NCBI RefSeq assembly: GCF_003386235.1
Contig: NZ_QRDZ01000031.1
Coordinates: 1-64,000, forward strand
Origin: Cohnella phaseoli
Lineage (GTDB): Bacteria; Bacillota; Bacilli; Paenibacillales; Paenibacillaceae
Length of the DNA: 64,000 bases
Reading direction: 5' to 3'
Shown here in pieces: positions 31,330-39,945 of the stretch; position 1 is the first letter of the stretch, and every line of letters begins with the position of its first letter. The notes under the pieces were generated by a model that was not told the DNA's origin, ran no database searches, and saw only the letters and a list, made by a program, of their open reading frames with translations. The position numbers and the translations under genes were made by a program.

Positions 31330-32607
31330 CTAAAACCGACGATTAGCGGAATTGCCCGACTTTCTTCTTCTTCCCGCGTTGGCGAACACGCCGAGAATCG
31401 GAACGAGCAGCGCGGCGGAAGCGAGCAACGAAGCCCTGATGGATAGGCGGCTGCCGATCCAGCCGACGAACGGACCGCCGCCCGTCTGGCCGAGCGCATC
31501 CGATTGACTCAGCATAGATAGCACGGTGGCGCGCGAACGGCTTTCCACGTTCATATTTAACCAAGTGTCGTAGATCGGACCGGTTAGCGCCGTTACGACC
31601 TCGATCAGCAGCACGGCGGCCAGAGCGTACGCGAAGTTCGGCGACAAAGCAAGTCCCGCTATGCCCAGCACGCGTACGGCGGTAAGCACGACCAGGCTGC
31701 GGCGAGCGAATTTCTCGCTAACGATATCCAGCCTTTTCTCCGCGGACCAGACCGCCGCCAGACTTAGCAATGTCGACGCCAGCGCAATCAGGCCGAACCA
31801 TATGGCCATATTCCATCCAATTGCAGCTGGAAAGCCGATATCGTCGATGACGAATGCCTGCCACAGCCGGTCGTAGCCTTCCGAAGCCGCTCCGCTGAAC
31901 AGAGTTACGACCAAGATCATCAGCAGGATCCGGTTGCCTCTGACCGCTCGAGCTCCCGTCACCCACGTCGTTTTCATACTGTGCCAATGGGAGAAGCGCT
32001 CTTCCGTTTTCTCGGGTTTGGCAAAGCCCGTCTCCTTCATATAGACGATTAGAAACCCGCCTAAAGCCAAGTACATCAAGCCCCCGGCAATATAGGGCAG
32101 ATTATAGCCGACCGAGGAAATCGCTACGCTAAGTCCGATGCCCAGCAGCGTCCCGATCAAGCCGACTCTCTTGGCCTTCAGGAATACGCCGCCTGCTCGT
32201 TCCTCGCCCACCTCGTCGACCATCCAAGCGGAATCCGCGCCGCTGACGAACGTAAATCCGATTCCGAAAATAACTTGAGCGACCAACAGCCATGCAAACG
32301 CGGACATCCCGGCTCCGCCGTCTCCGAGCCACATTGCGCTCCCCTCCAGCACGAAACCTGCTCCAAGCACGAACATGCCGATAATGACGGACAATTTTCG
32401 GCTGTAAGTGTCGGCCACCACTCCGGTAATGCCTTCGAAGACCAGAACAGTAACCTCCAGCGCCATACCTACCAGCAGAAGCTGGAGCGGGTTGAAGCCG
32501 AGCGCAACGACCTGATAGATCGCATAGGTCGTGAACATCGTCGCGTTAGCGAGCGATGTCATAAATCCCATAATCATATAAATACGCGATGCATTGAGTT
32601 TCATCAT
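31330..32607 (-). CDS. MFS transporter (TetA(P)-like efflux branch)
   Basis: The 425-residue protein has 12 hydrophobic helices. The N-terminal YAIYQVVALGFNPLQLLLVGMALE and the motif A version GVVADTYSRKLSVIIGM are typical of the TetA(P)/tetracycline-type MFS branch in Bacilli; FTFVSGADSAWMVDEV is another family block. Probably a proton-coupled drug or metabolite exporter. The start is ATG ATG at 32607 behind AGAGAGGCGG. A 26-codon open frame with a perfect SD lies 77 bases upstream and may be a leader peptide. Confidence 0.85.
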   Translation of the reverse strand: MMKLNASRIYMIMGFMTSLANATMFTTYAIYQVVALGFNPLQLLLVGMALEVTVLVFEGITGVVADTYSRKLSVIIGMFVLGAGFVLEGSAMWLGDGGAGMSAFAWLLVAQVIFGIGFTFVSGADSAWMVDEVGEERAGGVFLKAKRVGLIGTLLGIGLSVAISSVGYNLPYIAGGLMYLALGGFLIVYMKETGFAKPEKTEERFSHWHSMKTTWVTGARAVRGNRILLMILVVTLFSGAASEGYDRLWQAFVIDDIGFPAAIGWNMAIWFGLIALASTLLSLAAVWSAEKRLDIVSEKFARRSLVVLTAVRVLGIAGLALSPNFAYALAAVLLIEVVTALTGPIYDTWLNMNVESRSRATVLSMLSQSDALGQTGGGPFVGWIGSRLSIRASLLASAALLVPILGVFANAGRRRKSGNSANRRF

Positions 32608-32683
32608 AAACGCCGAATCCGCCTCTCTATTAGCGGCAGATCAACGCGTCAATCCTATCCGTGCCGACAATCGTCAACCGCGA

Positions 32684-32764
32684 TCAGTTCGCGCGTTGTC
32701 TACCGTTTCTGTTTCTTTCGTGAAGCTTGGCTGTCGTCTTGACGGATTGTTGAGTTTTTTGCAT
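32684..32764 (-). CDS. Possible 26-codon leader peptide upstream of the MFS gene
   Basis: ATG at 32764 follows GGAGGTGTAAAA, an ideal ribosome binding site, with TATAAT about 30 bases further upstream. It encodes MQKTQQSVKTTAKLHERNRN plus six more residues, basic and without hydrophobic segment, ending in TGA at 32686-32684. The next 77 bases contain CCGC...GGCGG, which could mask the SD of the MFS gene. No homologue is recognised; it may instead be an independent small protein. Confidence 0.45.
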   Translation of the reverse strand: MQKTQQSVKTTAKLHERNRNGRQRAN

Positions 32765-32811
32765 ATTTTTACACCTCCGAATGAATTGAAACTATTATAC
32801 ACGATAGGCGC

Positions 32812-34104
32812 CTAATCGCCTACCTTGCTTTGTCTAATCTCCAACTTGCGGATACGGTGCTTGTCTCGCTCCCGAACGATAAATTGCAGCTCCCCGAAGG
32901 TCCAAGTCTCGCCTTTGGCGAGCTCCGGCTTCCTGTTGTACAGCCAGCCTCCGATCGAATCGATGCCGTCCTGTTCCAGCGTGGTACCAAGCAGCAAGTT
33001 AATCTCGTCTATCGGAGTCAGCCCGTTGACCATGTAGTGGCCAGCTCCCAGTTCCTCGATCGGCTTTTTCTCATCGTTGTCGAATTCGTCGCGGATTTCG
33101 CCTACGATCTCTTCCAAGATGTCTTCGATCGTCACCAGACCGGAGGTGCCTCCGTATTCGTCGAGCAGAATTGCCAAATGGACGCTTTCTTCCTGCATTT
33201 TAAGCAGCAGCGATTTGACGGGCATCGCCTCCGGCACGGTCATTGCCGGGTGAATATGTTTGCGGAAATCGAAGTCGGGATCGTTGTCGTAATTCAGAAA
33301 CAGCTGCTTCGTATTGATAAAGCCGACAATATGGTCCTTGTTGTCCTTAGCGACCGGGAACCTCGTATACTGCTCCTTCTTAACGACCGCTACCAGCTCT
33401 TCGAGCGACATTTCCTCGTACAAGCAGACCATATCGGTGCGTGGAACCATAATTTCCTTGGCCATCAACTCGTCAAACTGGAAAATGCGGCTGACGTAAC
33501 CGAACTCGGTATTGTTGATTTTTCCGCTCTCGTAGCTTTCCGACAAAATAATCCGGATTTCCTCTTCCGAATGCGCTTCCTCATGCTCGCTGGCCGGTTT
33601 CATTCCGAACACTCTAACAAGTGCGTTGGCCGAACCGTTCAAAACCCAAATAAACGGATACATCACTTTATGGAAAGCAATTATGAGCGGAGCGGTGAAT
33701 ACCGAGATCGCTTCCGCTTTATGGATGGCCATCGTCTTCGGCGCCAGCTCCCCAAGCACGACGTGCAGGAACGTAATGGAGACGAAGGCGATTCCGAAGG
33801 ACAGAATGTGGCCCGCCTTATCACTTATTCCCAATTGCTCGAATACCGGGTACAGCATCTTCTCGACGGTCGGCTCTCCGAGCCAACCAAGTCCCAGTGC
33901 GGTAATCGTAATGCCGAGCTGACACGCGGACAAGTAACCGTCCAGATTGCTCGTCACCTTCTGTACCGCCAGCGCGTTTTTTCTCCCCTCTATCACCATC
34001 TGATCGACGCGACTGGGGCGAAGCTTGATGACGGCGAACTCGGTTGCTACGAAAAATGCGGTTAACACGATCAGAACAGCGACAAGAAACAGGTTGAGTA
34101 TCAT
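32812..34104 (-). CDS. CNNM/CorC-type transporter (hemolysin family, MpfA-like)
   Basis: The 430-residue protein has an N-terminal DUF21 membrane domain of about four helices (FFVATEFAVIKLRPSRVDQM; LSACQLGITITALGLGWLGEP; HVVLGELAPKTMAIHKAE). A CBS pair follows (about 215-335; EIMVPRTDMVCL, LLDEYGGTSGLVTIEDILEEIVGEI), then a CorC_HlyC domain at the C-terminus. Relatives such as Bacillus MpfA export Mg2+. ATG at 34104. It is divergent from uppP over about 240 bases; no Mg-sensing riboswitch was recognised there. Confidence 0.9.
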   Translation of the reverse strand: MILNLFLVAVLIVLTAFFVATEFAVIKLRPSRVDQMVIEGRKNALAVQKVTSNLDGYLSACQLGITITALGLGWLGEPTVEKMLYPVFEQLGISDKAGHILSFGIAFVSITFLHVVLGELAPKTMAIHKAEAISVFTAPLIIAFHKVMYPFIWVLNGSANALVRVFGMKPASEHEEAHSEEEIRIILSESYESGKINNTEFGYVSRIFQFDELMAKEIMVPRTDMVCLYEEMSLEELVAVVKKEQYTRFPVAKDNKDHIVGFINTKQLFLNYDNDPDFDFRKHIHPAMTVPEAMPVKSLLLKMQEESVHLAILLDEYGGTSGLVTIEDILEEIVGEIRDEFDNDEKKPIEELGAGHYMVNGLTPIDEINLLLGTTLEQDGIDSIGGWLYNRKPELAKGETWTFGELQFIVRERDKHRIRKLEIRQSKVGD

Positions 34105-34251
34105 TTCAGCTTCCTTTCAAAATAGTTATCCTCATTTCATACGGCGACTAAGCGGAATTGTAGCAAATTGTTGTGGAAAATGTGAGCGGATCATGAAACT
34201 TTTTGATAGCTTGTCCACAAAATCGTCAAATTTATCTTATTGACATCAGAG

Positions 34252-34308
34252 ACCCTTCGTGCTTTTTCGTGGCTTAAGTTTTGCTTGAAGGGTCAGGCAT
34301 GCTACAAT
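34252..34308 (+). promoter_or_regulatory. uppP promoter within an inverted repeat
   Basis: TTTGCT (34280-34285), 17 bases, then TACAAT (34303-34308) with an extended TG upstream form the likely promoter. GACCCTTC (34252-34259) and GAAGGGTC (34287-34294) are an 8-bp perfect inverted repeat whose right arm lies in the spacer. A TTGACA at 34241 has no matching -10. Regulation by a dimeric protein is possible. Confidence 0.5.
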
Positions 34309-34344
34309 TCGACTCGTATGGATTAATTCGAATGAGGGATGCGT

Positions 34345-35139
34345 ATGGACATTATTAGCGCGATTATTATGGGAATCGTGGAAGGCTTGACGGAATTTCT
34401 GCCCGTCTCGTCGACCGGGCACATGATTATGACGGCTGAGCTGCTCAACTTGAGCGGCGACAAAATCAAAACGTTCGAAATCGTCGTCCAGTTGGGAGCA
34501 GTGCTTGCAGTAGCTTTGATCTATTGGAAAAAATATATGCAAATTCTGCGCCATTGGCGCGACATCAAGACGGCCAACCGCCTCAACATGATTCATCTGA
34601 TTCTGGCGATGATTCCGGCGGTCGTCATCGGGCTGGCTCTACATAGCGTCATCAAAGAGCATTTGTTCGGCTCCTCCACCGTGCTGGTCGGGCTAATAGT
34701 CGGCGGCATTCTGATCCTGATCGCGGACCGTCCGAAGCGGAAAGTAAACGCCGAGACGATGGACAATATCAGCTACAAGCAAGCGTTCGGCATCGGCCTG
34801 TTCCAATGTTTGGCGCTATGGCCGGGCTTCTCCCGTTCCGGCTCGACGATAGCGGGCGGCATGTTGCTCGGCACGAGCCAGAAAGCGGCCGCGGACTTCA
34901 CCTTCCTAGTGTCGGTACCGATCATGTTCGCGGCATCCGCGCTGGATCTGTACAAGAGCCGGGAACTGCTGGCCGCCGAGGACATCGGCTTCTTCCTGAC
35001 CGGCCTTGCAGCCTCGTTCATCGTTGGCCTGATTGCCGTCGTGACCTTCCTGAAGCTGATCAAACGACTGCGGCTGTCGTGGTTCGCCTATTACCGTTTT
35101 GCGATCGCGATTCTGTTCTTCTTCTTTGTCATTAAGTAG
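34345..35139 (+). CDS. uppP: Undecaprenyl-diphosphatase
   Basis: Dephosphorylates undecaprenyl pyrophosphate to recycle the lipid carrier for peptidoglycan and wall polymers; integral membrane BacA family. The 264-residue protein has about eight helices, the first signature GIVEGLTEFLPVSSTGHMI and the second PGFSRSGSTIAGG. ATG at 34345 is preferred because GAGGG lies six bases upstream; an ATG at 34339 would be almost inside the SD. The family also gives low-level bacitracin resistance when abundant. It is convergent with the antiporter gene. Confidence 0.95.
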   Translation: MDIISAIIMGIVEGLTEFLPVSSTGHMIMTAELLNLSGDKIKTFEIVVQLGAVLAVALIYWKKYMQILRHWRDIKTANRLNMIHLILAMIPAVVIGLALHSVIKEHLFGSSTVLVGLIVGGILILIADRPKRKVNAETMDNISYKQAFGIGLFQCLALWPGFSRSGSTIAGGMLLGTSQKAAADFTFLVSVPIMFAASALDLYKSRELLAAEDIGFFLTGLAASFIVGLIAVVTFLKLIKRLRLSWFAYYRFAIAILFFFFVIK

Positions 35140-35146
35140 GTTTATA

Positions 35147-35187
35147 AGGGCGCGCATTCGATACCGAGAGGAATCAGTGCGCGCCCT
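35147..35187. terminator. Hairpin between uppP and the antiporter gene
   Basis: AGGGCGCGCA (35147-35156) and TGCGCGCCCT (35178-35187) form a 10-bp perfect stem covering the antiporter stop codon (35174). Neither side has a good T run, so termination strength is uncertain. Confidence 0.5.
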
Positions 35188-37201
35188 CCGCATGTACGGT
35201 CCGCGATTCGAACACGCTTGCCTCGCGGTAATTGACGTCCGAGCGCAGGCAGCCCGCCAGATTGCGGTCGATGTCGCCTTGCTCGAACATTGCCTGAATC
35301 TCATTACGCTCCGCTTGAATCGCCTTCAGCTCCAGCTCGCCGCTCAGTTCGTTCCTGCCGGATTTACCCGCATCCATGAACCAGTCGTGCTGCAACCGCA
35401 GCTCCATTTCCTTATAATCGGCCAGCACGGCGCGTACGATGTCCCGTTCGGCCCCCCCTTCCGCCTCCAGCTCCTTCAGACGTTCGATCGCCCCGCGGAT
35501 ACAAGCGAGCCTGGCCTCCTTAAACGTCTGCCAATTCGGATGGTCCGGAGAAATGCGCGAAGCCCGTCCTTTGCCGAACAACAACCGCTTCGCCGCAAAC
35601 CAGGTCAGTATCGCCGTCCGCTTTAAGATTAGACGTTTGGACAATATCAGCTCCATCTGGCTAATCGCCGTCAACATGCGGCTCCCCATCGCCTCCGTAA
35701 TCTTCTCTTCCCGCTGTAGCGACAACACGACCTCCCGCTCGGCCTTCATCGCCTCCAGACGAATAGCGATCGTCGTTCGCCATTCCTTGCGATAGTCCGC
35801 GCGACCTTCCAGCCTCGTCCGCTGTAAACGGCGGTTGTATTCGGACATCATGTCCACGGCCTCGCGTTTGTTCTCCTCGGTCATTTCCTCGCGGATCGTC
35901 CTCAGCCCGGATTCCAGCATGCGGATTCTGGCTTCCCGCTCGTTTACTCCCCGCTCCTCCCGAGCTTCTCCGGCGGCTTTCTTCGCGCCGCGAGTCAGCA
36001 AGGGCAGAAAGACGCTTGCGGAGACGAGCGTCAACAGAATAACGCCGGCGCAGATGTAGAGCATAAGGCCCCGTTCCGGAAAAGGCCGCCCGTTATTGAA
36101 GAAAGCCGGAATCGAAAAAGCGGCCGCAAGCGTCAGCGCGCCACGCACGCCGGAGAGCGTCATTAGCAGCGCCGTGCGGGAATGCCGCCTATTGGTCAGC
36201 CACACCCAAGCGAATCGGATCAACAGCAGCAGCGCCGTAACGGCAAATATATAGCCGATCGCTCTCGCGTTGTTGTAAGCCGGATCCTCCCATACGGCTG
36301 CAACTACTTCGGGAATTTCCAAACCGAGCAAAATGAACACCAGTCCGTTAAGCACGTAGAGAATGACCGACCAGGTGCTGTCGGAGACGACGCGCAGACG
36401 CGAGGAAGACGATTCCAGGCGCTCCCTCTCAATCGAATGGACAAGTCCGGCCGCGACGACGGCCAAAATGCCGGATACGTGACACTCTTCCGCTGCAAGA
36501 AAAATAACGAACGGCGTTACGATGATCAGAAGCATGTGCAGCGTAACGTCTTCAATGCCCAGCCGACGTAAAAACAAGCGCAGCCAGATGACGGCAAAAC
36601 CTAACACCGCACCGAGAATCAGCCCGCCTGCGGCAATGACGATAAAGCTGCCAATCGCGGTCGGCAGCGAAAATTCGCCGCTAAGCGCGGCGGCGATCGC
36701 GAAATTGAAGGCGACAAGACCCGAAGCGTCGTTCATAAGCGCCTCGCCCTCCAGCAACCGCATCATGCTGCCCGGCAGCTTGACTCGGCTGGATAACGAG
36801 CCGACCGCAACCGCGTCCGTAGGAGACAAAATGGCCGCAAGCGCAAAGGAAGCGGCCAGCGGAATGGCGGGAATGAGCCAGTGAATGAAGGGTCCGGCAA
36901 GCAGTACGGTGGCGAATACGAGGCCAAGCGCCATGAGCAGTATGTACTTTCTTAGACGCCACAGCTCGTCTCGGGGAATGACCTTGCCGTCATTGAACAG
37001 CAGCGGAGCGATAAACAGCACGAGAAATAGCTCGGGATCGAGCGGCACATGATGAAATCCAGGCATGTAAGCCGCCGCGACGCCGAGCGCGATCTGGACG
37101 ATCGGAACGGGGACAAACGGAATAAAACGATTGATGACGTTGGAAGCGCCGATGAGCATGAGCAGCATCAGCACCATTATAAGCAATTCCATAGGGCGCA
37201 C
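35174..37201 (-). CDS. Na+/H+ antiporter, CPA1 (NhaP/NhaK-like)
   Basis: The 675-residue protein has an N-terminal transport domain of 12-13 helices (about 1-410) with the ion-binding region ILSPTDAVAVGSLSSR and EGEALMNDASGLVAFNFA (ND motif). MTLSGVRGALTLAAA is another CPA1 block. The C-terminal ~265 residues are cytoplasmic, charged and helical, likely regulatory. It exchanges Na+ or K+ for protons in pH and salt homeostasis. The start is GTG at 37201 or ATG at 37192, both after AAGGAG. It is a single gene; upstream lies the end of the nos-like operon. Confidence 0.92.
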   Translation of the reverse strand: MRPMELLIMVLMLLMLIGASNVINRFIPFVPVPIVQIALGVAAAYMPGFHHVPLDPELFLVLFIAPLLFNDGKVIPRDELWRLRKYILLMALGLVFATVLLAGPFIHWLIPAIPLAASFALAAILSPTDAVAVGSLSSRVKLPGSMMRLLEGEALMNDASGLVAFNFAIAAALSGEFSLPTAIGSFIVIAAGGLILGAVLGFAVIWLRLFLRRLGIEDVTLHMLLIIVTPFVIFLAAEECHVSGILAVVAAGLVHSIERERLESSSSRLRVVSDSTWSVILYVLNGLVFILLGLEIPEVVAAVWEDPAYNNARAIGYIFAVTALLLLIRFAWVWLTNRRHSRTALLMTLSGVRGALTLAAAFSIPAFFNNGRPFPERGLMLYICAGVILLTLVSASVFLPLLTRGAKKAAGEAREERGVNEREARIRMLESGLRTIREEMTEENKREAVDMMSEYNRRLQRTRLEGRADYRKEWRTTIAIRLEAMKAEREVVLSLQREEKITEAMGSRMLTAISQMELILSKRLILKRTAILTWFAAKRLLFGKGRASRISPDHPNWQTFKEARLACIRGAIERLKELEAEGGAERDIVRAVLADYKEMELRLQHDWFMDAGKSGRNELSGELELKAIQAERNEIQAMFEQGDIDRNLAGCLRSDVNYREASVFESRTVHAEGAH

Positions 37202-37290
37202 GCTCTCCTTGCGAACGTTCCGGCTTCTGTCGGAACTCCGTCTGCGAATCGAACATAGCTTACCCTATTTATAACGCAAATTGTAGAAGC

Positions 37291-37827
37291 TTAATCGTTG
37301 GTTTGAAGAAAAGCATACAACTGATCGGCTTCGGTGATCTGTCCTAGCCCCGCATGGCTGATCCGGCCTTCGGCATCGATCGCGAACGTCGCGGGAAGCG
37401 CCGATACGCGATAACGTTCGGCCGCCTTGCCCGCCGCGTCGATCAGCACCGGGAACGAGATGCCGTGCTCGGTCAAAAACTCGTTCACCGTCCCTTTCGT
37501 ATCGCCGACATTGACCGAGATCAGCTTAAATCGGCCGGAGGCGCTGCGATAAACCTCGTCGAGCAGCGGCATTTCCTTCACGCACGGCCCGCACCACGAA
37601 GCCCAGAAGTTGACGATAACCGGCTGTCCGCGATAGTCAAGCAGATCGATTCGGTCGCCGGAGGTATCGAATCCTTCAATCGCCGGCGCCTTCATTCCCG
37701 CCGCCAGTCCGCCCTTGCCCGCCGAGTCGGAACGAAAGACCTGCCAAGCGACGGCAAGCACGGCGGCAAGCGCTAGCAGGGCGATGATCGCTGTGGCCCG
37801 GCCCCGGTTGGAGGCTCCCGCCCTCAT
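37291..37827 (-). CDS. TlpA/ResA-type membrane-anchored thiol-disulfide oxidoreductase
   Basis: The 178-residue protein has one N-terminal transmembrane anchor (about 11-29) and an extracytoplasmic thioredoxin-fold domain with the active site WASWCGPC (C79, C82) and the cis-proline region ALPATF. It keeps cysteines of copper or heme proteins reduced outside the membrane. ATG at 37827 is chosen because it overlaps the stop of the upstream ABC ATPase gene (ATGA); the longer in-frame extension lies wholly inside that gene. Last gene of the nosD-L-Y-F operon, so reduction of copper-binding cysteines is the likely job. Confidence 0.87.
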   Translation of the reverse strand: MRAGASNRGRATAIIALLALAAVLAVAWQVFRSDSAGKGGLAAGMKAPAIEGFDTSGDRIDLLDYRGQPVIVNFWASWCGPCVKEMPLLDEVYRSASGRFKLISVNVGDTKGTVNEFLTEHGISFPVLIDAAGKAAERYRVSALPATFAIDAEGRISHAGLGQITEADQLYAFLQTND

Positions 37828-38540
37828 CCTCCGAGCGCGGCCCGGAACGCCGAGTGCAAAGGATGCTCTCCGTGAAGCTTCCGGTACGATTCGACAGAGC
37901 CTTCTCCGCATTTGCGCCCGTCGATCAGAAATACGACCCGATCCGCGATCTCTTCGGCCGTCTGAAGCTGGTGCGTACTGAAGACGACGGCATGACCGCG
38001 TTTTTTCAATTCTCCGAGCAGGCGCACGAACTCGTCCATCCAGTAAGGATCGAGGCCGTTGGTCGGCTCGTCCATCAGCAGCAGCGGCGGCTCGGCGAGA
38101 ATCGCCTGGGCGAACAGCAAGCGCTGTCTCATGCCTTTGGAGAACGTCTGAACCTTGCCGCTGCGTTTGTCTTTCAGGCCGACTAGCTCCAGCGCCTCCA
38201 GCACACGCGCTTGACCGACACCGCGCAGTGCCGCCCAGAAGCTCAGCGCCTCCATCGCCGTCAGTCCCGGGCTGAACGAGTAGTCGTCAGGCATATACCC
38301 GAGCTGCCTGGAATACTCGGCGCGGCTACGAGTCCAATCGTTGCCGTTCAAGCGCACGCTCCCGGAGCTAGGCCGCATAATGCCCGCGATCATGCGCAGA
38401 ATCGTGCTTTTGCCCGCGCCGTTGCCTCCGCATAGGGCAAGCACCTCCCCCCGATCCAGCTTTATATCGATCGGTTCGACCAGGACGCTTTTCTTAATGG
38501 CTTTGGAAATTCCGTCCGCGACCAGCAGCGGCTCAGCCAT
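37824..38540 (-). CDS. nosF: ABC transporter ATP-binding protein, NosF-like
   Basis: The 238-residue ATPase has Walker A GGNGAGKST, signature FSKGMRQRL, Walker B LLLMDEPTNGLDP and the switch H in STHQL. It powers the NosY permease; in N2O-reducing bacteria NosDFY with NosL handles copper/sulfur delivery for NosZ. It overlaps nosY by 8 bases and the TlpA gene by 4. The nosF symbol rests on the flanking NosD, NosL and NosY relatives; by itself it could be a generic exporter ATPase. Confidence 0.85.
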   Translation of the reverse strand: MAEPLLVADGISKAIKKSVLVEPIDIKLDRGEVLALCGGNGAGKSTILRMIAGIMRPSSGSVRLNGNDWTRSRAEYSRQLGYMPDDYSFSPGLTAMEALSFWAALRGVGQARVLEALELVGLKDKRSGKVQTFSKGMRQRLLFAQAILAEPPLLLMDEPTNGLDPYWMDEFVRLLGELKKRGHAVVFSTHQLQTAEEIADRVVFLIDGRKCGEGSVESYRKLHGEHPLHSAFRAALGG

Positions 38541-39354
38541 GCGAACGCCTCCTTTCCCAAATCCAGCAGACGAGCGTTCCGGCTAATGCAATCATCGCCG
38601 CACAGCCTCCAAGAAACACAAGCGTTCCGTTTGGTCCTTGCGCCCACTGAACCCAGTTGTAATATTCCGGCCCGAGCACCGCTCCCCCGCCGAGCTTGAT
38701 AACGACGAAGAGTCGAACCAATTCGGCCGGGTTGCAGAACGTCAGCGCGACGAGCAGCGGTTTGATCCATGGATAGGGCAGACTGTCCAAGAGCGAAATC
38801 AGAATCGTCGACCAGCCGATGACGAGGAAAAACCAGAGCGCGACGCAGATCGTCATCGCCTGCCAACGGTTGCGCGAGAGCGAACCGACGATCATCGCCA
38901 GCGCCAGAAACAGCAGCACGAGACCTGCGGAAAACGCCAGGAACAGAAGATAGGTCTGCAAGGAGAAGCCGGCCCCCGCAACAAGTCCGACCGCTCCCAT
39001 CAACCCGTAGCCGAACGCGACGATCGTAAGCAGCACAACGGTCAAGCCCGCATATTTTCCGACGATGTAAGAGAACGTCTTGAGCGGATAGGTCGAGAGC
39101 AGCTGCCAGCTGCCCTCCTCCTTCTCCGCCGTCAGCGAGAACGAGCCGAGAAACAACGTCATGAGCGGCAGCAAATAAAGGATCAGACTGATCATCGAAC
39201 CGGTCGTTCCGGAATAGCCCTCCACGACGCCCCGGGCGTTCATCAGCAGCAGGCTGAGGCTGAACACGGAGAATAGCGCCATAAAGGAGTAAGACCACGG
39301 GTTGCGAAATCCGATTCGGATTTCTCTCATCGCGACGTGTAGCATGTTAGCCAT
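38533..39354 (-). CDS. nosY: ABC transporter permease, NosY-like
   Basis: The 273-residue protein has six hydrophobic helices and begins AMREIRIGFRNPWSYSFMALF, like NosY. It includes TAEKEEGSWQLLSTYPL in the first loop and ALTFCNPAELVRLF near the end, which match the NosY family. It forms the membrane part of the NosDFY complex with the overlapping nosF. Three bases separate it from nosL. Confidence 0.85.
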   Translation of the reverse strand: MANMLHVAMREIRIGFRNPWSYSFMALFSVFSLSLLLMNARGVVEGYSGTTGSMISLILYLLPLMTLFLGSFSLTAEKEEGSWQLLSTYPLKTFSYIVGKYAGLTVVLLTIVAFGYGLMGAVGLVAGAGFSLQTYLLFLAFSAGLVLLFLALAMIVGSLSRNRWQAMTICVALWFFLVIGWSTILISLLDSLPYPWIKPLLVALTFCNPAELVRLFVVIKLGGGAVLGPEYYNWVQWAQGPNGTLVFLGGCAAMIALAGTLVCWIWERRRSHG

Positions 39355-39357
39355 CGT

Positions 39358-39945
39358 TTACATCCCCGCGTGCTGCTCCGTCTCGGCAGCTCCCGACGAC
39401 GCTCCGTGCCCTTCCGTGCCGCCTTCCGCATCGTGTCCTTCCATACCGCCTTCGGCATCGTGGCTGTGCTCCATTCCTTCCATGCCTTGCTTATTTTGCT
39501 CCCAGCCATGAGCCTTCAAATCGCTCGCGCTCATCAGTTGCCCTACGCCCTGCTCGGCGATAAACGCCTCGGCCGATTTCTTGTCCTTGAAGCTGACGAT
39601 TCCGTAAGCCATCGGAGTCCGAATCGAAGCGTCGTAGACGAAGCTCGCTTTGGACAATTCAATCCATTCCTTGTCGTTGTAATCGCGCACGTAATCCATT
39701 CCAATGTTGTCCGTGCCGTTTTTTTGCTTCCATTCGTTCATACACCCGAGATCGTCGAATTTGTACGTCTTGCCGTCTTTCGTCGTAAGCTGCGTTGCAT
39801 AGGCGTCGTCCTTCACCTGCATTTTGCAGATCGCGCATACGTCGACCGCTTCGTCGATCGGAACCGCTTCGTATTTCGTTCCTCCGCATCCTGCGAGAAT
39901 AGACAGCGCTAGCGTAAGTACCCCGAGAATAATCCACTTTTTCAT
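39358..39945 (-). CDS. nosL: NosL-like copper-binding lipoprotein
   Basis: The 195-residue protein starts at ATG 39945 (ATGA overlap with nosD). The lipoprotein signal peptide ends in the lipobox LAGC (C20). The Cu(I)-binding region VCAICKMQV (C37, C40, M42) is the NosL signature, followed by FDDLGCMNEW and MAYGIVSFKDKKSAEAFI. The C-terminal tail (about 155-195) is rich in His, Met, Gly and Glu, with repeats such as MEGHDAEGG, an extra potential metal-binding segment. Outer face of the membrane. Presumed copper chaperone for an unknown cuproenzyme. Confidence 0.9.
   Translation of the reverse strand: MKKWIILGVLTLALSILAGCGGTKYEAVPIDEAVDVCAICKMQVKDDAYATQLTTKDGKTYKFDDLGCMNEWKQKNGTDNIGMDYVRDYNDKEWIELSKASFVYDASIRTPMAYGIVSFKDKKSAEAFIAEQGVGQLMSASDLKAHGWEQNKQGMEGMEHSHDAEGGMEGHDAEGGTEGHGASSGAAETEQHAGM

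Noticed and set aside
34241-34269. TTGACA at 34241 as the uppP -35
   Set aside because: No acceptable -10 lies 16-18 bases downstream; TTTGCT-17-TACAAT with extended -10 is better placed.
37828-37911. Longer start for the TlpA-type protein
   Set aside because: The extra codons lie inside the NosF gene and encode an Arg-rich stretch without signal character; the ATGA overlap start is typical of the operon.
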